52,014 nt of DNA from Butyricicoccus_A sp963588905. GTDB lineage: Bacteria; Bacillota; Clostridia; Oscillospirales; Butyricicoccaceae. Under the pieces are notes generated by a model that was given only the letters and a program-made list of their open reading frames with translations, did not search any database and was not told the DNA's origin. How positions within the stretch are numbered: the first letter of the stretch is position 1; the number at the start of each line of letters is the position of its first letter. A program made the position numbers and the translations under genes. Location of the stretch: contig CAVAJF010000030.1 of the NCBI GenBank assembly GCA_963588905.1, forward strand, positions 1 to 52,014, written 5' to 3'. Positions 8,388 through 16,962 of this stretch are shown piece after piece.

Positions 8388-9377
8388 ATGACACATAAAA
8401 AACGACGAGTGACATACGCATTGTTTCTGGCTGCGATTTTTATTTGTTGTGTAGGAATTTGGAAGATACCGATTCATAAGTCCAAACAGATCTATAAAAT
8501 CGGTATTGCTGTTTATGATTTGGATGATTCCTTTATGAACGGCATGACGAAAACCTTGGAACAGGCTTTAGAAACACAAGTCTCTACGGAATTGCCCATT
8601 CGATACGAAGTGGCCGATGCAAAGGGTAGTGATAATATTCAACAAAAACAGATCCAATATCTAATTAACCAACATTGCGACTTGTTATTGCTCAATTTGG
8701 TAAAATCAGATTCTGCTGCGGATATTTTAAATCAGGTGCAGGGGGAAAACATTCCTGTCATTTTGTTCAATAGAGAACCTGACACCATGGATCTAAAAAT
8801 TGGAGAAAAAATTTGGTATGTTGGTACAGATGGAGAAAAAGCAGGCATTTTGCAGGCAAATATGTTGCAACAGCTCTGGGACACACAGCAAAATCAGCTG
8901 GACAAAAATCGCAACAACAAGTTAGATTATATCTTCATTGAAGGAGAACAATCGCATTATGATACGATTCGGCGTACCAATGCATTTTTATCAGAAACAG
9001 AGAAATCTTTGCCAATGAATCAAATTTCCGACGTGTTTGCGGACTGGGACAGACAGCGAGCGATTGACCAGTTAGGAACATTGTCCGATCAGGAAATTCG
9101 TGAGGCGGAAGCAATTGTATGCAGCAATGATGATATGGCGCTTGGTGCATATGATTTTTATCAGCGAAAAGGTTTAAACAGTCCGATCATTTTAGGCATC
9201 AATAAAACTGATACCATGAAGCAAAAGATTGATGATGGAGAAATTTACGGAACGGTAGATATTCAACCGGAGCAGCAAGTTCAAATCATTTGTGATTTAA
9301 TCAATCAGATTTCGCAAGATAAATTTACAAATCAAAAAGTATGGTATGCAGAACCTCAAGCATACCATAAAAAATAG
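8388..9377 (+). CDS. MglB-like sugar-binding protein, membrane-anchored sensor
   Basis: A 329-residue type 1 periplasmic binding protein resembling galactose/glucose-binding MglB. Matches include the FNREP stretch (127-131), an EF-hand-like calcium loop DKNRNNKLD (172-180), the sugar-contact trio His190, Asp192, Arg196 in GEQSHYDTIRR with the same spacing as the MglB loop, and SNDDMALGA (Asn247). Some other pocket positions differ (Asn272 where MglB has Asp), so the ligand may not be identical. The N terminus is an uncleaved-looking helix without a proper lipobox, and no ABC permease or ATPase follows. It therefore looks like a sensor subunit for the kinase, not a transport subunit. Confidence 0.85.
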   Translation: MTHKKRRVTYALFLAAIFICCVGIWKIPIHKSKQIYKIGIAVYDLDDSFMNGMTKTLEQALETQVSTELPIRYEVADAKGSDNIQQKQIQYLINQHCDLLLLNLVKSDSAADILNQVQGENIPVILFNREPDTMDLKIGEKIWYVGTDGEKAGILQANMLQQLWDTQQNQLDKNRNNKLDYIFIEGEQSHYDTIRRTNAFLSETEKSLPMNQISDVFADWDRQRAIDQLGTLSDQEIREAEAIVCSNDDMALGAYDFYQRKGLNSPIILGINKTDTMKQKIDDGEIYGTVDIQPEQQVQIICDLINQISQDKFTNQKVWYAEPQAYHKK

Positions 9378-9412
9378 GCCATTTTGGCCGTTTTCTCGAA
9401 AGGCCCTATCGT

Positions 9413-9444
9413 TAACTGAACAAAATTTTTATTTTGTTCAGTTA
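9413..9444 (+). terminator. Perfect hairpin after the sensor operon
   Basis: A 14-bp perfect stem (9413-9426 with 9431-9444) with a 4-nt T loop lies 36 bp after the stop codon. The stem is AT-rich and no clean T run follows. It may act as a terminator or as an mRNA 3'-end stabiliser. Confidence 0.5.
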
Positions 9445-9903
9445 GAAAACTAGCCCTTCCGCGTAGTCTCAGTCGGATATTTTGTTATTTGTTTTGTCGT
9501 CTGCTGTATAACATGTCTTGACATCTTTCTGTTTATTCTCTCCATGCTATGCTCAATCATTTTCTGCGATTTTCACAACCATGTTGTACGATTATCGCCA
9601 TACGACTGGTCGGTGCATTGAAATATACATAAAAATGTTTCTCACATGCACAAAAAAATGATAACATCCACACTTTTTTGTTACTGTTTAGCTATATATT
9701 GATATAAATATCACAGATTATTTTCTCCTGTTTTTCTATCGTATATTTCAACATCTATTTTTCTACGAACATGCACAATGTCTCCCAAATTTTATAGAAT
9801 AAATTTGTCAGCTTGTCGTTCTCTTTTATTCTTTACACGAAATATTAAGTAAACTTCAACACAATTTTTCGAATTATGTTACGCTTTAAATCATACAATT
9901 GGT
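9445..9903. other. AT-rich non-coding region before the sugar symporter
   Basis: No credible gene on either strand. Contents that can be pointed to are a 10-bp direct repeat ACATGCACAA at 9644-9653 and 9769-9778, and a small dyad ACAACCATGTTGT near 9576-9588. These are the only candidates I see for regulator-binding sites of the adjacent YesN-type protein, and they are weak by themselves. Confidence 0.4.
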
Positions 9904-9932
9904 TTGCGTTCCCGTGCACGCAGTGATATAAT
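9904..9932 (+). promoter_or_regulatory. Promoter of the GPH sugar symporter
   Basis: TTGCGT (9904-9909), 17-bp spacer, perfect TATAAT (9927-9932), 69 bp before the start codon. The imperfect -35 box would suit an activator-dependent promoter such as one driven by the upstream AraC-type regulator. Confidence 0.7.
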
Positions 9933-10001
9933 GAACAAAATATAAATTCGCTGTGTTTTGTATTCCTGTAAAAAACACACGTGTAATGGGAGGGAATATT
10001 C

Positions 10002-11483
10002 ATGGAAAAGTCTGATGTAATCCACACGAGAAAATTCAAAAATCATGAAGGCGGTATAGCAGAACTTCTCAATTTTAAGCAAAAAAACAAGGACATGAAT
10101 GAGTTTATCAAGGTGCCAATGTCGGAGAAATTGGCATATTGCTTCGGAGATCCTGCGCTTACGCTCATATACACAATCACAACCACTCTCCTAACCTACT
10201 TCTATACAAACGTCGTAGGTATTTCTGTCGGAGCGGTCGGTATGATTTTGTTGCTGTCTCGTGTTTTCGATGGATTTTCTGATGTTTTGATGGGAACTAT
10301 CATTGACCGAACACATTCTAAATACGGCAAAGCTCGTATCTGGATTTTGCGACTGGCTGTACCGTATGCGGCAGCGGCAGTGCTCCTGTTTACTATGCCG
10401 CCGTTTGGTAACACTGGTAAGATCATCTATGCGTTTCTGACGTATAACCTGATGAATACGGTTGTATATACGGCAATCAGCCAGCCGTTCCATTCTTTGG
10501 GATCTCTGATGAGCCGCGACCGTACCGAACGCGATACTATCTGCAATATTCGAATGCTGCTCTCTATTACAGCGAGCATGATTGTAACAGCTTTTACTCT
10601 GCCTCTTATTAACAAAGTCGCTGATATTACCCATAAGCCGCAGCTTGCTTGGGTCATTGTAACTACTGCCTATGCGCTGTGTTCTGTATTTATCTTGTTA
10701 AATACCTATATGACTTGTACCGAGCGTGTGAAAGCGGATAAAGTTCAGAAAGAGGATATTCCGTTCAAGATCGCCTTTAAGGCTACGGTAACCAATAAGT
10801 ATTTCCTGATCGCATTGGGTCTGATGCTGTTTTACACAGCATACCAGATTATCATCGGTACAGATCTGACGTATTACTGCCAATATGTATTGGGTAATGT
10901 CAATTTGGTCATGCCGCTGTCTGCCGCTGAAAAGATTTGTACCATTGTAGGTATTGCACTTCTGCCAAAGCTATTGCCGAAATACGGAAAGCGCAATCTC
11001 ATTTGTGCCGGCTGTCTGCTGGGCATTGCCGGTCAACTGTTGTTCCTCGTGAATATTACCAATGTACCACTGGGTGTTATTACTTGTATGATGCGTGGAT
11101 TTGGCATTGCGCCGTTTTATGGTGTACAGTATTCGCTGCCGAGTGATGCCATTGAATATGGCCACTGGAAAAATGGCATTCGCGTGGAAGGTTTGATGTT
11201 CTCGTCTATGAGTATGGGTCAAAAGGCCGGTTCCGGTATCACTTCCGCTGTTATGAGTGCCATTCTGTCTATGGCAGCATTTAACGGATTGAAAGCAACC
11301 GCCGCAGAACAGACTGCTGCAGCGATTAGCGCGATTAAAGCATTCTATCTGTATGTTCCGATTGCTCTGTGGGTAATCATGTTCGCCATCGCTGCTTGCT
11401 ATAGCCTGGATAAGGTATACGGCAAAATGATGAAGGAACTGATCGCACGCGAAGGAAAAAATGTTGATACAATAGAAGAATAA
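10002..11483 (+). CDS. GPH-family (MelB-like) glycoside:cation symporter
   Basis: A 493-residue inner-membrane carrier of the glycoside-pentoside-hexuronide family with about twelve hydrophobic segments. Family features include the EKLAYCFGDPA start of helix 1, the MGTIIDRTHSKYGKARIWI loop between helices 2 and 3, and the PSDAIEYGHWKNGIRVEG region after the middle of the protein. The start ATG has a GGGAGGGAA site 8 bp upstream; the roughly 35 extra N-terminal residues are therefore probably real, although an internal ATG at the family's usual position exists. The neighbourhood of galT, galM and a MglB-like sensor suggests a galactoside or similar sugar as substrate (inference). Confidence 0.88.
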   Translation: MEKSDVIHTRKFKNHEGGIAELLNFKQKNKDMNEFIKVPMSEKLAYCFGDPALTLIYTITTTLLTYFYTNVVGISVGAVGMILLLSRVFDGFSDVLMGTIIDRTHSKYGKARIWILRLAVPYAAAAVLLFTMPPFGNTGKIIYAFLTYNLMNTVVYTAISQPFHSLGSLMSRDRTERDTICNIRMLLSITASMIVTAFTLPLINKVADITHKPQLAWVIVTTAYALCSVFILLNTYMTCTERVKADKVQKEDIPFKIAFKATVTNKYFLIALGLMLFYTAYQIIIGTDLTYYCQYVLGNVNLVMPLSAAEKICTIVGIALLPKLLPKYGKRNLICAGCLLGIAGQLLFLVNITNVPLGVITCMMRGFGIAPFYGVQYSLPSDAIEYGHWKNGIRVEGLMFSSMSMGQKAGSGITSAVMSAILSMAAFNGLKATAAEQTAAAISAIKAFYLYVPIALWVIMFAIAACYSLDKVYGKMMKELIAREGKNVDTIEE

Positions 11484-11498
11484 CTAATATCGTGTATG

Positions 11499-11536
11499 AA
11501 AAACCCGTCACAGAAAATTCTGTGACGGGTTTTTCT
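11499..11536. terminator. Bidirectional terminator
   Basis: A 15-bp stem (11501-11515 with 11518-11532) and 2-nt loop has A runs on the left and T runs on the right. It serves both the symporter and the convergent deacetylase operon ending at 11543. Confidence 0.9.
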
Positions 11537-11542
11537 AATCTT

Positions 11543-12823
11543 TTATTTCTTATACGCCGCATACACGCCACGCCGCGTGAAATCTGTCGTCTGCTCAAAA
11601 TATTCCTCTGGCAGCGCATCGACAAATTGTTCTGCCTTTGCCGATGCCGGTATGATGTGATTTTCCTTGCACCAAGACAAAGCTCCATCATATGCACCGA
11701 CTTTTTTGTTCTTTCGTACATTGGCAACTCGCCGTGCTAATGCTTCTTTTTTTGGTGTTAAAAGCATGGCAAGCTCGCCTACTGTCATTTTATCATCCAA
11801 TCTCAGATAATTGTCTGAGAAAACAATGGCGTGTTCTTTTGCCAGTTCTACCAGTTTTTCAAACAGCGGATCCTCTCGACCAACATCTGCAAATGGACTC
11901 TCCTCCATCAGCTCGCGCACGCTGACAACCTGATAGCCATATTCCTGCAAGACTTTCAGCTGTTCGCCAAGTGCGAAAGCTACCGGTGTGCGCTTGGCCA
12001 TGTTGTAGCCATCTTTTTGGAAAATAATCTGTCCGCAGAAAAAGTCTGGATCTTTTTCTAACGCGTGTCGAATCGGATCAATCATAGCTTGTACTTCTGC
12101 CTGCAACGCTTGCTCTGGGTCTGCGTGCGTGGATGGCAGCCAGCCTGCGCCATCAAAAGAAGCAGCCATATACTGATAATTCATGGCATCATATGCATCA
12201 TAGCTGGTAAATCCATCCGGCATCTTATCGACATAATGCGGCGGCCGCGAAAGAATCATCGTGTAATTGTATCTGTCCTGCATCAGCTGATGTAGACGGT
12301 TTAAATCCGCAACCGCTTCATCCAAGCCGTGAAAATGCTCGCGCGCGCCATATACAAACGGTTTTTTGCCAAAAATCAGATGTCTATAGCTATGATTGGT
12401 AATTTCATGACCCTCATCCAAAATACGGCGAATCAATCGGTCATTGTGTTCTGCGCCGCCCTTATTATCACAGTGAATATCCGGATAGTGGTCAAATTTG
12501 ATACCGCCCCATGCAGCACTTCCGAGCTTTCCAGCCTGATCTGGATAGTTGGCGCTGGTGTCACCAATCACATCAAAGCTTCCCCTAGCGCCATATTCTT
12601 TCATCGTATCCAGCAAAACATCTGTCAACGATTTTCCACCAAACCGATCCGGCGATGCAGGCATTCCCATCGGGCCGTCATCAAATGTCATTGCACAGAT
12701 TCTTTTGTTTGTCTGAATATGTTCAATGCGGCGTGTGTATCCGACATAATGCTTTTCCGCCGGTGTAATAAACTTTTTTACGATTCGTTTTCCCTTTTTA
12801 CCTAGCTTTACAATCAATGACAT
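11543..12823 (-). CDS. Polysaccharide deacetylase (NodB-fold) family protein
   Basis: A 426-residue carbohydrate-esterase-4-like protein. Metal and catalytic motifs are present: TFDDGP (46-51, Asp48/Asp49), NHSYRH (His144, His148) and RPPHY (193-197), followed by a FDGAGW stretch. The NodB fold normally removes N- or O-acetyl groups from surface polysaccharide. There is no signal peptide or membrane helix; the N terminus is strongly basic, so it may act in the cytosol or on a small substrate. The C-terminal third has repeats faintly like SLH modules (DDKMTVGELAMLL). It overlaps the PHP gene by 26 bp and is last in a three-gene operon. The reaction in this operon is unknown. Confidence 0.85.
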   Translation of the reverse strand: MSLIVKLGKKGKRIVKKFITPAEKHYVGYTRRIEHIQTNKRICAMTFDDGPMGMPASPDRFGGKSLTDVLLDTMKEYGARGSFDVIGDTSANYPDQAGKLGSAAWGGIKFDHYPDIHCDNKGGAEHNDRLIRRILDEGHEITNHSYRHLIFGKKPFVYGAREHFHGLDEAVADLNRLHQLMQDRYNYTMILSRPPHYVDKMPDGFTSYDAYDAMNYQYMAASFDGAGWLPSTHADPEQALQAEVQAMIDPIRHALEKDPDFFCGQIIFQKDGYNMAKRTPVAFALGEQLKVLQEYGYQVVSVRELMEESPFADVGREDPLFEKLVELAKEHAIVFSDNYLRLDDKMTVGELAMLLTPKKEALARRVANVRKNKKVGAYDGALSWCKENHIIPASAKAEQFVDALPEEYFEQTTDFTRRGVYAAYKK

Positions 12824-13547
12824 GTGTTTTTTCCTTTCTTGTCAGACAATCCTCCGCAAAGCATTTTGCAGCAAATAATGCCCATTTGCCGTATGCTGTA
12901 ATGCTTGCATTTGTTCTTTTTCGTTTCCGCAACTGGCTTTTTGCCACACAGATAGACAGTCCGCGTTTTCCTTGTACTTGATTTGCGCCTCGAATCAGTG
13001 CTTGCCGAACCGATTTTAAATTCAGGGCATCTACCTCTAAGATAACAATTCCGTTTCCAATTTCTTCAGGAACATGTGCATCGCTTCCGGCTGTTGCTGG
13101 CTTTCTCCATTGTTTTGCCAATTCAAATGCCATCGCATTGGCTTGTTTGTTTTTGCGGTCGGCTCTTCCATTCCAAATTTCTATGCCGTCTAATTGGTCA
13201 ATGACATCATCTAAGCGATGCATATCTCGGCTATGTTCAAATGGATGTGCAATGACAGCCAAACCGCCTAGTGCGTGAATCCTATGTACAGCCTCATCAA
13301 ACCGATTGGTAGAAATCTGTTCTGTGATAAACAGCCCCAATAAATGGCCACGTTCTGTAGATACTTCTATGCCGGGAATAATGAGGAAATCATCATATTG
13401 CGGAACGGTTTCTAATGCTATATCATGGTCACAGATTGCGACTGCCTGTAATCCACGTTGCCGTGCCTGTGTTACGATGTCTGGTATTGACATGCAGCCA
13501 TCTACCGAACGTTGTGAGTGCACATGTAAATCCAATCGAATGGTCAT
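12798..13547 (-). CDS. PHP-domain metal-dependent phosphoesterase
   Basis: A 249-residue cytosolic protein of the PHP family (phosphoesterases related to polymerase and histidinol-phosphatase domains). Metal-ligand motifs are LHVHS (His8, His10), ICDHD (Asp40-His41-Asp42), GIEVS (Glu61), an IAHPFEH segment and GSDAHVPEEIG near residue 175. The substrate cannot be read from the sequence. The tail after residue 205 is basic and unrelated to the domain. It sits 18 bp after the ATP-grasp gene and overlaps the deacetylase, so the three are surely co-transcribed. Confidence 0.85.
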   Translation of the reverse strand: MTIRLDLHVHSQRSVDGCMSIPDIVTQARQRGLQAVAICDHDIALETVPQYDDFLIIPGIEVSTERGHLLGLFITEQISTNRFDEAVHRIHALGGLAVIAHPFEHSRDMHRLDDVIDQLDGIEIWNGRADRKNKQANAMAFELAKQWRKPATAGSDAHVPEEIGNGIVILEVDALNLKSVRQALIRGANQVQGKRGLSICVAKSQLRKRKRTNASITAYGKWALFAAKCFAEDCLTRKEKTHVIDCKAR

Positions 13548-13565
13548 ATATGCATTTCCTTCTTT

Positions 13566-14675
13566 CTATCGTTTCAGCAAGCTCTGCTTGAGATAGGTTC
13601 GGAATACTCGATTATCGTCCTTGCCGTGCAAGGCTTCCTTTGCTGTAAAGCAATCACCGATACCTCGCAGTGCTACACCAAGCTGACCAGCTTTCAAATA
13701 GTGCAGGATGGCAACCGTGTCATTGAGGAAAAAACGCATTCGGACGCCAATTTTGTAATCCTTTGGTGTATATTGTACCGTCTCTCCGGATGCTGCTCGC
13801 GCGTATTGCGCGACAAATGGACTTTCCGTCGCTTCTGTCATCGGAAAGCTGCCCCAAACACGCGGGTTGACTTCCAAAACACACGAACCTTTGAACTCTA
13901 CCATGCCAAAACCGACAAATCCAAATGAATGAAGCAGCTGGTAGGCTTGTTCAATCATCGTTTCATCATAAAAACTCTCACAGCAGGTAGACGGGCCGCC
14001 GGTAATCGGATATTCTCGAATTCTCCGATGGCACAACGCACAGATTAGCTTTCCGTCTTTGTCGAGCAGCAGGCTAACACCAGCTCCGGTGCCATCAATC
14101 TTCTGCTGAACGAGCGGCTTTGCATCGTATTGGCGCATCTTTTTCATCATTGCGTCATATTCTTCGATATTATGCGCAACGGCATACCGTTCGGCTGCTT
14201 TCAGACCGAATTTTTCACCACAATGCGGTTTAATAACAACCGGAAAATCGTCCGGCTGACTATCCTCATATTGTTTTGGAACCCGTATTCCCAATTTCTC
14301 TGCGCGGCCATGGACAACTTCTTTATCGTTTAGTTGATCTAACACAGATTGCGATGCAACTAAAAAATCTGCAACATCCGAAAATTCTTCCCGCTGTGCT
14401 GCGACTAGATTCAATGTTACCGCACCAACGCAAAATAACACCGGTTTTTCATAGTCTCGCAGAACAGAAATCAGTCGTTCTTTGTATTCTGTATCCGTCA
14501 CATGGCCGTCAATCCACCGAAATTCCGCGCAATGCTTGGAAACCGATACCGGCGGTGCTGCCTTGACATCTCCGCGCGTCTGTGTGACAACGACATGGTA
14601 TCCCGTACAGCTCAGTGCCCGCACAGCAGCGATTGCCATGCGATATTTTCCATCTGTTACAATTGCTGTTTTCAT
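13566..14675 (-). CDS. ATP-grasp family ligase, substrate unknown
   Basis: A 369-residue ATP-grasp protein resembling carbamoyl-phosphate-synthase-like ligases. It has a Rossmann-like N-terminal domain (TAIVTDGKYRMAIAAVRAL), the ATP-binding VVIKPHCGEKFGLK lysine strand about residue 150, and the metal-binding end FGMVEFKGSCVLEVNPRVWGS with Glu and Asn ligands. Such enzymes join a carboxylate to an amine or thiol through an acyl-phosphate. It is first in the operon with the PHP and deacetylase genes and has its own promoter. The partner combination hints at making or editing a modified sugar or peptide-like molecule, which is inference only. Confidence 0.85.
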   Translation of the reverse strand: MKTAIVTDGKYRMAIAAVRALSCTGYHVVVTQTRGDVKAAPPVSVSKHCAEFRWIDGHVTDTEYKERLISVLRDYEKPVLFCVGAVTLNLVAAQREEFSDVADFLVASQSVLDQLNDKEVVHGRAEKLGIRVPKQYEDSQPDDFPVVIKPHCGEKFGLKAAERYAVAHNIEEYDAMMKKMRQYDAKPLVQQKIDGTGAGVSLLLDKDGKLICALCHRRIREYPITGGPSTCCESFYDETMIEQAYQLLHSFGFVGFGMVEFKGSCVLEVNPRVWGSFPMTEATESPFVAQYARAASGETVQYTPKDYKIGVRMRFFLNDTVAILHYLKAGQLGVALRGIGDCFTAKEALHGKDDNRVFRTYLKQSLLKR

Positions 14676-14716
14676 CCTATGTATTCCTATCCTGTTAGAA
14701 GTTTGATATATAGTTT

Positions 14717-14745
14717 ATTATATACGCCTGTGAGCGTTTTTGCAA
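14717..14745 (-). promoter_or_regulatory. Promoter of the ATP-grasp operon
   Basis: On the minus strand: TTGCAA (14745-14740), 17-bp spacer, TATAAT (14722-14717), 42 bp before the ATP-grasp start codon. Confidence 0.75.
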
Positions 14746-14793
14746 TATTAGGTTCGTATTTGAGCAAATTTTGGCCGAGATCAGTATAAACGC

Positions 14794-14833
14794 AAAAAAG
14801 CAGAGAGTATTTTTGGTAATACTCTCTGCTTTT
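14794..14833 (-). terminator. Terminator of the urease operon
   Basis: A 16-bp perfect stem (14797-14812 with 14818-14833) with a 5-nt loop is followed on the minus strand by a T run, just after the ureD stop codon at 14840. Confidence 0.92.
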
Positions 14834-14839
14834 CTACAA

Positions 14840-15634
14840 TCACTGAATATGTTCTGCAAATAAAACTTTTACCTGTTCGCTGACGCGCTGCAACTGCTGG
14901 GCGCGAACACCAAACAATCGCACAACGAGATGATGCGGATCTAGCGCAGTGACGCCGCCGTCACAATCATTTGCATCAATCAGTTCCCAAATTTTCTCTT
15001 GCGTCTGTGTATCGACACCGAATAACAAAAGATTTGCCATATGCGTATAGCCTTCGTACATGCCGATTCCTTCCATGGGCATTCGATCCGGCTCATATCG
15101 GGTGTTATCTCGATAGATCAGTTCACCGGCACGATACACCATAATTTTAGAAGAGAATCTCCGATAGGCAAATCGTTCTCCGTATGCTGTGCGGCCGCAA
15201 GACAAGATGTCCTGAAAAAACAAATGCGATGATTCGTCAGACAGTTGAATCGTAATGGTACTGTCAAAAGCACTGTGTGCAAACGGAATCACGGGCTGCG
15301 GTGCATAATATAGCGTTGCATTACGTTTTACATCCAGTTGGATGTGCCGCTGCGCGCAGCCATCGTCCATTTTGTGGATTTTATCGTATGACTGGGATAA
15401 GACTTCTAATTCTGCATTTTCCCCTACTTGATATGAAAATTCTTGTCGATCTCCGCGCATAATACCTGCTGAAGCGCAAACAGGAATAATCTGGGCACCG
15501 CCATTCGATTTTGGGAAGGGGTGCATCAGTTTATACGGTGCCGTAAAAGAAACATCTGTCAAAATTGTCTTTCCATCACGATATTCTGCCTGAACAGACA
15601 GCTGAGATGTTTTGCCAAATTGATTGCGTTCCAT
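14840..15634 (-). CDS. ureD: Urease accessory protein UreD
   Basis: A 264-residue UreD/UreH family protein, the scaffold that binds apo-urease and through which nickel and CO2 reach the active site together with UreF and UreG. Recognisable parts are the LSVQAEYRDGKTILTDVSF start, GGAQIIPVCASAGIMRGD, and the YYAPQPVIPFAHSAF and FFQDILSCGRTAYGERF segments. Its start codon overlaps the ureG stop by 1 bp, which indicates translational coupling. It is last in the urease operon, directly before a strong terminator. Confidence 0.95.
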   Translation of the reverse strand: MERNQFGKTSQLSVQAEYRDGKTILTDVSFTAPYKLMHPFPKSNGGAQIIPVCASAGIMRGDRQEFSYQVGENAELEVLSQSYDKIHKMDDGCAQRHIQLDVKRNATLYYAPQPVIPFAHSAFDSTITIQLSDESSHLFFQDILSCGRTAYGERFAYRRFSSKIMVYRAGELIYRDNTRYEPDRMPMEGIGMYEGYTHMANLLLFGVDTQTQEKIWELIDANDCDGGVTALDPHHLVVRLFGVRAQQLQRVSEQVKVLFAEHIQ

Positions 15635-16242
15635 TATAACCCTTCCAGTAAAACGTTCTTTTTAATCCATGCAATAACCTGATCGACATTTTCGCCGCTT
15701 CGGATATTGGTGAATAAAAACGGACGCTCGCCGCGCATCTTTTTCGAGTCTCGCTCCATAACCTCCAGACTCACTCCGACATAAGGAGCGAGATCAATCT
15801 TGTTGATAATCAACAAATCGGAGCGTGTGATGCCAGGACCGCCCTTGCGCGGAATTTTATCGCCTTCAGCCACATCAATGACAAAGATCGTCGCATCGAC
15901 AAGCTCTGGACTAAAAGTTGCGGACAAATTATCTCCGCCGCTCTCAATAAACAGCAACTCAATGTCTGGAAATCGCTCCATCATATCATCAACTGCTTCC
16001 AAGTTCATCGAGGCATCTTCTCGAATGGCTGTGTGCGGGCAGCCACCGGTTTCTACGCCAATAATGCGCTCAATCGGCAAGACACTATTTTTTGCCAGAA
16101 ATTCAGCATCTTCTTTGGTATAAATATCATTGGTAATAACGCCAATGCTGTAATCTTTTGCCATGCGGCGCGAAAGTGCTTCAATCAAAGCGGTTTTGCC
16201 GGAACCGACCGGACCTGCAACGCCAATTTTCACATAAGACAT
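15634..16242 (-). CDS. ureG: Urease accessory GTPase UreG
   Basis: A 202-residue SIMIBI-class GTPase that delivers nickel to urease with energy from GTP hydrolysis. The P-loop GPVGSGKT lies at residues 9-16, the metal-binding Cys-Pro-His motif lies in VETGGCPHTAIRED, an ESGGDNLSATFSPEL switch follows, and NKIDLAPYVG carries the guanine-specificity motif. I start at ATG 16242 behind GGGAGC; an upstream in-frame ATG at 16263 has no good site and would add seven non-family residues. It follows ureF by 21 bp. Confidence 0.96.
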   Translation of the reverse strand: MSYVKIGVAGPVGSGKTALIEALSRRMAKDYSIGVITNDIYTKEDAEFLAKNSVLPIERIIGVETGGCPHTAIREDASMNLEAVDDMMERFPDIELLFIESGGDNLSATFSPELVDATIFVIDVAEGDKIPRKGGPGITRSDLLIINKIDLAPYVGVSLEVMERDSKKMRGERPFLFTNIRSGENVDQVIAWIKKNVLLEGL

Positions 16243-16263
16243 GTTACATGCTCCCTTTCTCAA

Positions 16264-16953
16264 CTAGGACATATATAAACGAGAATATAATTTTTCGTGT
16301 TGAATGCCACGCAAATCAAACCCCGGCGCAGATAGACATAAATCTTCCTCCGTCCACTGCATCACATCGGCTAAAATGTTTTCCAATGTATCGTAACAGC
16401 TGCTCAATAGATATTGACCGGCGCTCTGACTGAGTGGAATCGTTTTTACGCAGTTTGTTATCATAACAGAGGTCTGTGCGTACAGATAATGCGCCAGAAT
16501 CTCCTGTTCCTCCAATTGCAAAGCGGCACAAAACACACCGTAAATACAGCAGTGTGTCATGGATTTTCCCTTTCTAGCAGCAATATACTCGGAAAAAATC
16601 GGAAGAATTTCCGGTAAATGTAACTTGGCAATGGTCTTGGCAAAGCGAGAACCCATTTTACGCGACGCCTCTCGCTGTTCCATCGGCAAACGAGAAGCTG
16701 CCAACAGCGTTTCCAGCCGCATCAACCCTTCTAGATCGTGGTTCGCCGCGTATTCATAGGCCAATCGAACGGCCAATACATCGGTATATGCCAAATTCCA
16801 GCGCAGTTTATTTTCTATGTACTGTGCCGCCGTTGCTTCGTCATGGACAATATCCTTTTGAATATAGGTTTCCAATCCCATAGAATGTGAATATCCGCCG
16901 ATAGGAAACAAGGCATCGTTTACCTGAAGCAAATAAAACTGTGTTTTGTTCAT
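16264..16953 (-). CDS. ureF: Urease accessory protein UreF
   Basis: A 229-residue all-helical UreF protein that bridges UreD and UreG in the nickel-insertion complex. The QVNDALFPIGGYSHSMGLETYIQ opening is the family signature, and the Tyr/Ser-rich C-terminal segment (LSSCYDTLENILADVMQW and a closing GFDLRGIQHEKLYSRLYMS) is typical. It lies 9 bp after ureE and 21 bp before the ureG start. Confidence 0.95.
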   Translation of the reverse strand: MNKTQFYLLQVNDALFPIGGYSHSMGLETYIQKDIVHDEATAAQYIENKLRWNLAYTDVLAVRLAYEYAANHDLEGLMRLETLLAASRLPMEQREASRKMGSRFAKTIAKLHLPEILPIFSEYIAARKGKSMTHCCIYGVFCAALQLEEQEILAHYLYAQTSVMITNCVKTIPLSQSAGQYLLSSCYDTLENILADVMQWTEEDLCLSAPGFDLRGIQHEKLYSRLYMS

Positions 16954-16962
16954 GATAATCCT

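Noticed and set aside
8388..8460. Lipoprotein signal on the MglB-like protein
   Set aside because: Cysteines at 20-22 lack the small residue at -1 and the usual L-x-x-C pattern, so a membrane anchor is more likely.
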